From an uncultured Clostridia bacterium (GTDB taxonomy: Bacteria; Bacillota; Clostridia; Peptostreptococcales; Anaerovoracaceae): a stretch of 29,290 nucleotides of DNA. A program made the position numbers and the translations under genes. Positions 23,520 to 29,290 of the stretch are shown here, piece by piece. The stretch lies in assembly GCA_934256595.1 (NCBI GenBank), contig CAKQOW010000027.1, positions 1-29,290 of the forward strand, in the 5' to 3' direction. The notes beneath the pieces are model-generated. The model had not been told where the DNA came from. It did not search any database and worked only from the letters and a program-made list of their open reading frames with translations. Position 1 is the stretch's first letter. Each line of letters opens with the position of its first letter.

Positions 23520-24182
23520 TCATCTGTTCTTTAATATTTCAATCACCGCCGCCGCAGACAGCTTCGCCGCCTTTTCAATATTTGCAAGACAGTTTTTAAT
23601 GCCGCTGTGCTCCTTTGTATCTGTTATGGTTCTGACCGCGGTAAACGGCACCTCGTTTATATAGCAGCAGTGGGCAACTGCCGCAGTTTCCATATCGGCG
23701 CACAAGGCCCCGAATTTCTCCGCGATACGCATTCTGTTCCTGTCATCTACAAAATAATCACCGCTTGCCATGCAGCCGAATATATAATCTGTTTCCCGCA
23801 GACACTCTGTAAGGCTTCTGCCCGCTTTAAATACAGCTTCACTCATATACGGACTCTCTGATTTAAGGCAGCCTGCCGCAAAATCGTGATATACAGCCGT
23901 ATCGCATATAACGGTATCAAACAGCTCAATTCTGTCGTCTATGCCGCCTGCTGCGCCGGATACAATAATCGCTCCCACATCAAAACAGTCTGTCATCATC
24001 TGCGCGACAACCGCGCTGTTTACCTTGCCTACGCCGCTGCTGCACAGTACAACCGGCTTCCCGCAGATATCTCCTGTCAGGAATTCAAGTTTTTTAATCT
24101 GTACCCGCTTCATATTGTCTATGGCATCATAAAACGGCTCAAGCTCCTGCCTGCATGGGCATATTATTCCTGTAGCGTTCAT
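23520..24182 (-). CDS. mtnN: 5'-methylthioadenosine/S-adenosylhomocysteine nucleosidase
   Basis: A 220-residue PNP-fold nucleosidase that splits adenine from MTA and SAH, recycling methyl-donor by-products and giving the AI-2 precursor. GIICPCRQELEPF supplies the N-terminal catalytic Glu, SSGVGKVNSAVVAQ and VSGAAGGIDDRI the ribose/phosphate loop, ADMETAAVAHCC the Glu that contacts ribose, and RTITD the catalytic Asp. The start residues are slightly unusual (MNATGIICPC instead of MKIGIIGAM) but the reading is complete. It begins three bases after the small membrane protein gene. The related futalosine nucleosidase is an alternative, less likely in a clostridium. Confidence 0.88.
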   Translation of the reverse strand: MNATGIICPCRQELEPFYDAIDNMKRVQIKKLEFLTGDICGKPVVLCSSGVGKVNSAVVAQMMTDCFDVGAIIVSGAAGGIDDRIELFDTVICDTAVYHDFAAGCLKSESPYMSEAVFKAGRSLTECLRETDYIFGCMASGDYFVDDRNRMRIAEKFGALCADMETAAVAHCCYINEVPFTAVRTITDTKEHSGIKNCLANIEKAAKLSAAAVIEILKNR

Positions 24183-24185
24183 AGC

Positions 24186-24449
24186 CTAGCCCTGCTTCTT
24201 TACCAGACTTCCGATCAGAAGTCCCGCGCATAAGCCTAAAGAGATGCCTATTCCCATATCCCATACGCCTGCCGAGGCTATGCAGACTCCAAGGCACAGG
24301 CCCACGCACATACCCTCGTTCATATAGCTTTCCTGCTTCTTTTTGTCTTTGTCTGTAGCTTTTTTGCGGTTTGAATTCTGCGCCGCAAAGATTGCAATAA
24401 CAACGCCCATTACTACCCATGGCAGCGCCGCCTTTATAAATTCCAGCAT
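24186..24449 (-). CDS. Small membrane protein of unknown function
   Basis: An 87-residue protein with an N-terminal helix (about residues 4-24), a very basic stretch (NRKKATDKDKKKQE) and a glycine-rich second hydrophobic region (about 47-82, MCVGLCLGVCIASAGVWDMG and on) that could form one or two helices. I recognise no family; the Gly spacing suggests a helix-packing region. It lies between prsW and mtnN with 3 and 9 base gaps, so it is part of that operon. The ATG has AGGAGG upstream. Confidence 0.75.
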   Translation of the reverse strand: MLEFIKAALPWVVMGVVIAIFAAQNSNRKKATDKDKKKQESYMNEGMCVGLCLGVCIASAGVWDMGIGISLGLCAGLLIGSLVKKQG

Positions 24450-24458
24450 AGCTTCCTC

Positions 24459-25451
24459 CTAAAAAATCATATAGTATATTACTGCATTCAGTATAAGGGA
24501 GGTGACTCCCATAACCATTCCCGCCTTTGCCGCCGAGTTTCTGACTCCCGGCGGAGTGCTTCTCCTGCCTATTGAACTGAATATAATTGCAAGAAGCGAC
24601 GGCAGTACAAATGCAGCCATTGTAAGATATGCGATTATCCCGCATATAAGTCCCGCAATACTGAAGCCGTTGGTAGCTTTGACCGTATTATGACTGTAGG
24701 TCTGCTCCGGCTCCTCGTATGCTCTGACAAATTCCAGTGTTTCCGGTCTTTCCTGCGGATATATTGCCATCCTCCAGTCGTCCTTTGCAAGCCTGTTTAT
24801 AACGGTTATGCCGATGATATAAAGCAGCACCGTAAACGCAAGCAGGCACATGGAAGCATAGTCCCAATTTAAAAATGCAAAGGTATCATATATGCCGTGA
24901 ATTACAATAGGAATTATAACGGCGCAAATCTGACAGCCCGCGGCGGCGCCTCTGTTTCCCGCAACATAGTGTTTCTTTGCCATTCCGAAGAAAGCGCCCA
25001 TAAACGCTCCGCAGAATGCGTGAAGCGGCACTGAAAGAAACGCTCTTGTAACCGCAACAGATATGCCTCCGTCAAGTACATACATTATATTTTCAAGCAT
25101 TGCAAAGCCCGCAGCCACCGAAACGCCGTACACGACACCGTCAAAGCGGTAGTCAAATTCTCTGTTTTTCCATATCCCCGCCCGAAGAAATGCAAACTTG
25201 CAAAGCTCCTCTATAAGTCCTGCCGACAAAAAAGATATAGTCATGGCATATCCCAGACTTCCCTCTGGATACTGCGGCAGATAGTTTTCTATCCAGCCCT
25301 CGAGAAACGCCGCAGGCGCACACGAAAGCGCGCCTAAAACAACCATTTTAACTATAAGATTTACAGGCTCCCTTTCGACCTTGTCTTTTCTGAATATGTA
25401 TATAATTATCAGTATACCCGGCAGCATTGCCAGTGAAACCAGACTAAACAT
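24459..25451 (-). CDS. PrsW-family intramembrane metalloprotease with C-terminal DUF4190-like domain
   Basis: A 330-residue polytopic membrane protein. The protease core holds EELCK at 81-85 (the EExxK motif), H144 in VPLHAFCGAFMG, and H185/D189 in VIHGIYD. In Bacillus, PrsW makes the site-1 cut of the RsiW anti-sigma factor; the substrate here is unknown and no sigma/anti-sigma pair is in the window. The tail (about 262-330) is two more helices with GLICGIIAYL and SAAKAGMVMGVTSLILN, typical of DUF4190. The start at 25451 has GGAGG five bases upstream and overlaps the upstream stop by eight bases; the ATG at 25580 is inside the upstream gene. Confidence 0.88.
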   Translation of the reverse strand: MFSLVSLAMLPGILIIIYIFRKDKVEREPVNLIVKMVVLGALSCAPAAFLEGWIENYLPQYPEGSLGYAMTISFLSAGLIEELCKFAFLRAGIWKNREFDYRFDGVVYGVSVAAGFAMLENIMYVLDGGISVAVTRAFLSVPLHAFCGAFMGAFFGMAKKHYVAGNRGAAAGCQICAVIIPIVIHGIYDTFAFLNWDYASMCLLAFTVLLYIIGITVINRLAKDDWRMAIYPQERPETLEFVRAYEEPEQTYSHNTVKATNGFSIAGLICGIIAYLTMAAFVLPSLLAIIFSSIGRRSTPPGVRNSAAKAGMVMGVTSLILNAVIYYMIF

Positions 25452-26115
25452 AATAACCTCCGTTAAGCAGTTTTTTTGCTTTTTTCCATTCGGGATAAAA
25501 CCTGTCCATAAGAGCTTTGAAATCTGCGCCGTGATTTGGCACCAGCAGATGGCAAAGCTCATGAACGATAACATATTCAAGGCAGCATACAGGATAAGGC
25601 GCCAGCTTCAGCGACAGCCATATGCGTCTTCTGACAGTATTGCAGCTTCCCCAGCGGGTTTTCATATCCCGTATTCTCCATTCGTCTGCAAAAAGACCTG
25701 TGGCCTGCTCCCATTGCGGCGCAAGCTCTGATATCTTCTGCGAAAGCTCTCTGCGGTAAAATTCGTTTAATACGGCCTGCCGCTGTTCAAAGGTTGAGCC
25801 ATGCGGAACATATATAATTATGCTTTCACCCGCTGTTTCAGCCCTGCCTCTGCCCTCTTTTATCACCAGAGTATACGGACTGCCCCACAGATAAAACTTC
25901 TCGCCTGATACAAACAGGTGACTTCCTGCGCCCTCATATTTCCGGCGGTGTTTTTTAATCCATGCAAGTTTTGACTCTGCAAAAATGTATATGTCCTCAT
26001 CACTCATATGTTGAGGCGCTGATATGACCACATCGCCTGCAGGGGGCTTAATGCGTATGTATATGTTTTTTATTCGTTTTTTGTCTACCTTTATTTCTAT
26101 CCCGTCTAAAACCAT
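25444..26115 (-). CDS. YgjP-like zinc metallopeptidase (DUF45/SprT-like)
   Basis: A 223-residue cytosolic protein of the YgjP/DUF45 family. KNIYIRIKPPAGDVVISAP is the N-terminal signature, WGSCNTVRRRIWLSLKLA precedes the zinc site, and HELCH at 185-189 with H195 in PNHGADF supplies the ligands. Substrates are poorly known. The ATG at 26115 fits the family N-terminus, but no Shine-Dalgarno is seen in front of it (upstream is AT-only TTAATATATTAGT) and an in-frame TAA excludes an upstream start, so the gene may be translated from a leaderless or weakly initiated mRNA. It starts the operon with prsW. Confidence 0.9.
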   Translation of the reverse strand: MVLDGIEIKVDKKRIKNIYIRIKPPAGDVVISAPQHMSDEDIYIFAESKLAWIKKHRRKYEGAGSHLFVSGEKFYLWGSPYTLVIKEGRGRAETAGESIIIYVPHGSTFEQRQAVLNEFYRRELSQKISELAPQWEQATGLFADEWRIRDMKTRWGSCNTVRRRIWLSLKLAPYPVCCLEYVIVHELCHLLVPNHGADFKALMDRFYPEWKKAKKLLNGGYYV

Positions 26116-26131
26116 ACTAATATATTAACAC

Positions 26132-26172
26132 AAAAACAGGCAATCACATAATATATATTATGCAATCGCCTG
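26132..26172 (-). terminator. Rho-independent terminator of cysK-rrf2
   Basis: A long hairpin, up to 18 bp with three G-U pairs (26172-26137), followed by five T residues. It lies seven bases after the rrf2 stop and about 17 bases before the ygjP start. Confidence 0.85.
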
Positions 26173-26178
26173 CTATTT

Positions 26179-26595
26179 CTATATCTCTATGTCTTTTTTC
26201 ATTAAGTCGGCAATGGTGATGCCGTCAAAGAAATCTGTAATTCTGTCATTAAGCTCTTTCCACATGGGAAGTGTCCTGCACTGATCCGCTCTCTCACATT
26301 CCTCGGCATCGCAGTCCAGACACGCCACAGGCGCAAGTGAACCCTCCGTAAGCCTCAGGATATCTCCTACAATATATTCATCGGGACCGCGGTTAAGCCT
26401 GTAGCCTCCGCCCTTGCCGTGCACGGCCTCTACGAATCCCGCCTTGGACAGCATTGTCATAATCCGCTCCACATATTTCTGTGAAACCTGCTGTCTTTTG
26501 ACTACGTCTTTCATCGGAATATATTCGCCGTTGCAATGCTCCGCAAGGTCAATCATAACCCTTAGAGCGTATCTCCCTTTTGTGGAAATCATCAT
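26179..26595 (-). CDS. Rrf2-family transcriptional regulator with four cysteines
   Basis: A 138-residue winged-helix regulator. ISTKGRYALRVMIDLAEH is the Rrf2 N-terminus, QQVSQKYVERIMTMLSKAGFVEAVHGKGGGYRLNR the recognition helix and wing, and GDILRLTEGSLAPVACLDCD the dimer region. Cysteines C92, C95, C100 and C106 lie where IscR and NsrR bind an Fe-S cluster, so a metal or redox cofactor is possible. It follows cysK, an arrangement also known for CymR, the cysteine regulator, which lacks this cluster. GAGGTGA lies upstream of the ATG. It has its own promoter and a 15-base operator-like repeat. Confidence 0.92.
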   Translation of the reverse strand: MMISTKGRYALRVMIDLAEHCNGEYIPMKDVVKRQQVSQKYVERIMTMLSKAGFVEAVHGKGGGYRLNRGPDEYIVGDILRLTEGSLAPVACLDCDAEECERADQCRTLPMWKELNDRITDFFDGITIADLMKKDIEI

Positions 26596-26607
26596 TTATC
26601 TCACCTC

Positions 26608-26634
26608 TGTGTAAATTACACACTTATTCTATCA
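26608..26634 (-). promoter_or_regulatory. rrf2 promoter and likely autoregulatory operator
   Basis: On the minus strand TGATAGAAT (26634-26626) is an extended -10. Directly downstream, over the expected start point, is TGTGTAATTTACACA (26622-26608), a perfect 7 bp inverted repeat with a one-base centre. The position suggests repression of rrf2 by its own product. Confidence 0.65.
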
Positions 26635-26640
26635 TATATT

Positions 26641-27573
26641 TTACTGTGCGAAAAGAGGAGTTGACAAATATCTGTCGCCTGTGTCCGGAAGCAGAACTAC
26701 AATGTTCTTGCCTTTGTTTTCAGGTCTTTTGGCAAGCTGTATTGCCGCATAAACCGCTGCGCCTGATGAAATACCAACCAGTACGCCCTCTTTTCTTCCT
26801 ATAAGTCTGCCGGTTTCAAAAGCATCATTATCTGCTACAGGTATAATCTCATCATATACCGATGTGTCGAGCACGTCAGGAACAAATCCTGCGCCTATTC
26901 CCTGTATCTTGTGGCTTCCTGCCTTGCCCTGTGATAATACAGGTGAAGTTTCAGGCTCTACTGCCACAACCTTTACTTCCGGCTTCTTTGATTTCAGATA
27001 CTGACCTGTACCCGTTACCGTACCGCCTGTTCCTACGCCTGCAACGAATATATCAACCTCTCCGTCAGTATCCTCGTAGATTTCAGGACCTGTGGTTTCA
27101 AAGTGAGCCTTAGGGTTTGCATCGTTTACAAACTGTCCCGGAATGAAGCTGTTTTCAATTTCGTCTGCCAGCTCCTGTGCTTTTGCGATTGCGCCTTTCA
27201 TACCCTTGGCGCCCTCTGTAAGTACCAGCTCTGCGCCGTATGCCGCCATAAGCTGTCTTCTCTCAACTGACATTGTCTCAGGCATTACGATTATAATGCG
27301 GTAGCCTCTTGCCGCTGCAACAGATGCAAGTCCTATGCCTGTGTTGCCGCTTGTTGGCTCGATTATAACTGAACCCGGTTTAAGCTTGCCTGATTTCTCG
27401 GCGTCATCTATCATAGCCTTGGCGATACGATCCTTTACCGATCCTGCCGGGTTGAAGTATTCAAGCTTTGCAAGTATTTTAGCCTCTAATCCCAATTCCT
27501 CTTCTATCTTTGTTAATTCCACCAGTGGTGTGTTTCCTATAAGCTGATCTGCTGATTTATATATCTTTGACAT
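26641..27573 (-). CDS. cysK: Cysteine synthase A (O-acetylserine sulfhydrylase)
   Basis: A 310-residue PLP enzyme that makes cysteine from O-acetylserine and sulfide. IGNTPLVEL at 12-20, the PLP lysine K47 in NPAGSVKDR, the substrate loop EPTSGNTGIGLA, the phosphate-binding GTGGTVTGTGQYL and the C-terminal GISSGAAVYAA are all present. Length is standard. GGAGG precedes the ATG. It is the first gene of a unit with the Rrf2 regulator, behind a leader of roughly 130 bases that carries a hairpin; I see no T-box or S-box motif in it. Confidence 0.97.
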   Translation of the reverse strand: MSKIYKSADQLIGNTPLVELTKIEEELGLEAKILAKLEYFNPAGSVKDRIAKAMIDDAEKSGKLKPGSVIIEPTSGNTGIGLASVAAARGYRIIIVMPETMSVERRQLMAAYGAELVLTEGAKGMKGAIAKAQELADEIENSFIPGQFVNDANPKAHFETTGPEIYEDTDGEVDIFVAGVGTGGTVTGTGQYLKSKKPEVKVVAVEPETSPVLSQGKAGSHKIQGIGAGFVPDVLDTSVYDEIIPVADNDAFETGRLIGRKEGVLVGISSGAAVYAAIQLAKRPENKGKNIVVLLPDTGDRYLSTPLFAQ

Positions 27574-27630
27574 AATTTCCTCCTTTAAATACTAAAAACA
27601 AATTACTTTAACATCTGTCCTTTTTATATC

Positions 27631-27737
27631 TATGCCCCAAAGGGCATACACAAGAAATTATATTGTTTCTGTTTCATTTTCTTTTACCTACCTCGTTAGT
27701 ATGTATATACATTACACCTATTTACCCACCTTGTCAA
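27631..27737 (-). promoter_or_regulatory. cysK promoter region, palindrome and leader hairpin
   Basis: A perfect -35 TTGACA (27737-27732) has a weak -10 (TAATGT, 27714-27709) 17 bases downstream. The -10 overlaps a perfect 12 bp palindrome ATGTATATACAT (27701-27712), a candidate Rrf2 operator. In the leader TATGCCC/GGGCATA (27648-27631) forms a 7 bp hairpin. Between 27574 and 27630 nothing else is seen. Confidence 0.55.
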
Positions 27738-27829
27738 TAGGCAAATAAAATATTTTTTAAATTAATTAAAAACCTCTGAAATCCGTAGGGTATTCAAATT
27801 TTCTGAGGGGGCGCTAATTTGAGGGTTCA

Positions 27830-27867
27830 ATTTGAGGGGCTGAAATATCACTGTCAGCCCCTCAAAT
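27830..27867 (+). repeat. 14 bp stem hairpin near the IS end
   Basis: ATTTGAGGGGCTGA (27830-27843) pairs perfectly with TCAGCCCCTCAAAT (27854-27867) around a 10-base loop. It could terminate or attenuate transcription entering from the flank. A TTGACA at 27871-27876 with TATACA 15 bases later is a possible transposase promoter. Confidence 0.85.
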
Positions 27868-27900
27868 ATTTTGACATCATCTCACAGATTGTATACAAAA

Positions 27901-27932
27901 AGGCAGATTGTAAATCGCTTTACCTTCTGCCT
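27901..27932 (+). repeat. Hairpin in the transposase leader
   Basis: AGGCAGA (27901-27907) pairs with TCTGCCT (27926-27932), and inside it GTAAA with TTTAC around TCGC. It lies 51 bases before the transposase start. Confidence 0.75.
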
Positions 27933-27983
27933 GTCTTTCCTTATCATATTGTTGCTGATAATGATGTGGAAAGGATTTTCATT

Positions 27984-29290
27984 ATGAATAATATCATAAA
28001 ACTTTTATCTTTGGAAGACCTCTCTGTAACAATAACTGATGTCTCCATTACAAACAATATTAAAACAGTTACCATTGAGAAAAACCTTCAGCCTGTTTTC
28101 TGCCCCTGCTGCGGATGTCGTATGCATTCACGAGGAGTTAAGACCAGAACCGTCAATCACCCCGTCCTTCAGGATGGTTATTCTCTCATTTTAAAAGTTC
28201 GTCAGAGACGCTGGAAATGCCCTTCCTGCAAACTCGATATTGCAGATGATTTTAAGTTCCTTCAAAAATACAGACACTCTACCAATACTTCTGATCTTCT
28301 CATTCTTCAGGATATGAGAAACCTTTCTTTATCCATAAGGTATATTGCCGAAAAATTCAATGTCTCTGATACTTATGTCCATCAGACCTTTGACAGATAT
28401 GTCGATATGAAAAGACTTCCCCTGTCAGAAGCTTTATGCATAGATGAGGTTCATACGCAAACCATATCCTACAGCAAGTACTCTATGGTAATTCTTGATT
28501 TTGTGTCCGGCGAGCCTGTCGATATACTTCCAAGCAGGCAGCAGAGAGATACACGGAGATATTTTCTCTCTATTCCTCTTTCAGAAAGAGAACATGTAAA
28601 ATATCTTGTAACTGATATGTACAATCCCTATCTTGCTTTTGCCGGTACATATTTTCCTAATGCAATATGCGCCATAGACTCCTATCATGTTGTGCAATGG
28701 CTTCTAAATAAGATTAATTCTTTCTTAATTTCTCTATATAGAAAATATGAGGAACGTGACAGACTCCATATCATAAAAATGGAGCAGGAAAACCGTCCGC
28801 TTAAAAAGGGCTGGAAATCTGACGAGGTATATCTCCTCAAACGCCATAAATGGATAATGCTTAAAAATCAGAACAATATAGACTACACTTCAAAATCAAG
28901 AATAGACAGACATTTCGGCTTCTATATGGACACATACAGTTATGAAGAACGTTTTTTCAGAATTGATTCAGCTCTTGAACCTATGCGGAATCTGAAAGAA
29001 AAGTATATTGATTTCAACAGTCGATATTCCGGAAAGCCTGTTGAAGCTCAAAAGGCTCTCGACAGACTCATTGCTGATTATCAGTCCTGCTCTTTTCCTC
29101 TTTTTTCAGAGTTTGCACAGCTTCTTTTAAAGTATCGGCAGGAAATAATAAACTCTTTTATTGCAGTAAGATTTTACGGTATGGAAGATGATACTCAATG
29201 CTACAAAAGACTCTCATCAGGTATTATAGAGTCTTTTAACCGCAAGCCTAAGGATATGAAAAGGAATTCCCGTGGCTTCAGAAATTTTTC
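27984..29290 (+). CDS. ISL3-family transposase, cut by the window end
   Basis: Open from ATG at 27984 to the last base, 435 codons with no stop. The N-terminal zinc-binding region has CPCCGC at 40-45 and CPSC at 79-82 (zf-ISL3 type), followed by a helix-turn-helix-like segment (NLSLSIRYIAEKFNVSDTYV). The DDE_Tnp_ISL3 catalytic domain shows D154 in CIDEVH, D232 in AICAIDSYHVVQW and E416 in GIIESFNRK. The family is about 400-480 residues, so only a short C-terminal part is missing. The start has AAAGGA eight bases upstream. No frameshift or stop is seen, so it may be active. It is the only mobile gene in the window. Confidence 0.93.
   Translation, partial: MNNIIKLLSLEDLSVTITDVSITNNIKTVTIEKNLQPVFCPCCGCRMHSRGVKTRTVNHPVLQDGYSLILKVRQRRWKCPSCKLDIADDFKFLQKYRHSTNTSDLLILQDMRNLSLSIRYIAEKFNVSDTYVHQTFDRYVDMKRLPLSEALCIDEVHTQTISYSKYSMVILDFVSGEPVDILPSRQQRDTRRYFLSIPLSEREHVKYLVTDMYNPYLAFAGTYFPNAICAIDSYHVVQWLLNKINSFLISLYRKYEERDRLHIIKMEQENRPLKKGWKSDEVYLLKRHKWIMLKNQNNIDYTSKSRIDRHFGFYMDTYSYEERFFRIDSALEPMRNLKEKYIDFNSRYSGKPVEAQKALDRLIADYQSCSFPLFSEFAQLLLKYRQEIINSFIAVRFYGMEDDTQCYKRLSSGIIESFNRKPKDMKRNSRGFRNF

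Larger units (their letters stand above)
27788..29290 (+). mobile_element. ISL3-family insertion sequence, left part
   Basis: The transposase (from 27984) identifies the element. Upstream, 27788-27840 is a G-rich, repeat-bearing stretch (GGGTATTCAAATTTTC, then two copies of ATTTGAGGG), the likely terminal region; the exact left end is a guess and the right end is outside the window, so the inverted repeats and target duplication cannot be checked. Confidence 0.75.

Noticed and set aside
24139..24645. Minus-strand 168-codon frame
   Set aside because: It is a shadow of the prsW 3' end, the small membrane protein and mtnN, which have proper starts and protein motifs.
27574..27700. T-box or S-box riboswitch in front of cysK
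   Set aside because: The leader has only a simple 7 bp hairpin; no T-box sequence or SAM-riboswitch core is visible.
1..29290. CRISPR array, tRNA or rRNA genes
   Set aside because: I saw no regularly spaced direct repeats, cloverleaf with a T-loop GGTTCRA motif, or rRNA signature on either strand.

Overview
The window looks like a chromosomal segment of a low-to-medium GC anaerobic Firmicute, most likely class Clostridia. Evidence: the yybS-gdpP-rplI-dnaB gene order, a clostridial-type thiolase with a Rex-like operator, consensus TTGACA/TATAAT promoters, strong AGGAGG ribosome sites and frequent DUF/PrsW/Rrf2 genes. I cannot place the family from the sequence alone. Almost all genes are on the minus strand.

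Layout. 1-3320: a small DUF378 membrane protein (+), a YdbC/PC4-like protein (-) and a large secreted Ig-like surface protein (+). 3343-10823: one minus-strand operon, yybS-gdpP-rplI-dnaB-DUF1858-DnaD-like-M23 peptidase, joining c-di-AMP turnover, ribosome, replication initiation and cell-wall hydrolysis. 11088-12269: thiolase with its own terminator and a Rex-like operator. 12438-17549: coaX-dusB-TagO/WecA-like-surE-isochorismatase-DUF2156 operon from a consensus promoter at 17608-17636. 17550-18690: a region without ordinary genes that holds a compact convergent RNA/micro-ORF module, a decayed second copy of its RNA, and a frameshifted dinD relic. 18690-22887: a MarR regulator followed by two tandemly duplicated 605-residue AMP-forming acyl-CoA synthetases. 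22975-26115: ygjP-like peptidase, PrsW-DUF4190, a small membrane protein, mtnN and a YcxB-like protein. 26179-27573: cysK followed by an Rrf2 regulator that has its own promoter and operator. 27788-end: the left part of an ISL3-family insertion sequence, cut by the window edge.

The most interesting stretch is 17698-17953. A plus-strand small RNA with its own promoter and terminator runs into a minus-strand transcript that encodes a 19-residue cationic peptide (MVRITITFGKLRITVYIKK) whose Shine-Dalgarno is buried in a hairpin. This is the architecture of a type I toxin-antitoxin locus, with a peptide I cannot match to a known family. A degenerate second copy of the RNA lies about 270 bases away, with a compensatory stem change. 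Other points of note: a DnaD-like protein that ends in what looks like the zinc-binding N-terminal domain of the DnaC/DnaI loader without its ATPase; a GdpP without its usual membrane helices; and an M23 peptidase with a long, internally repeated cytoplasmic N-terminus.
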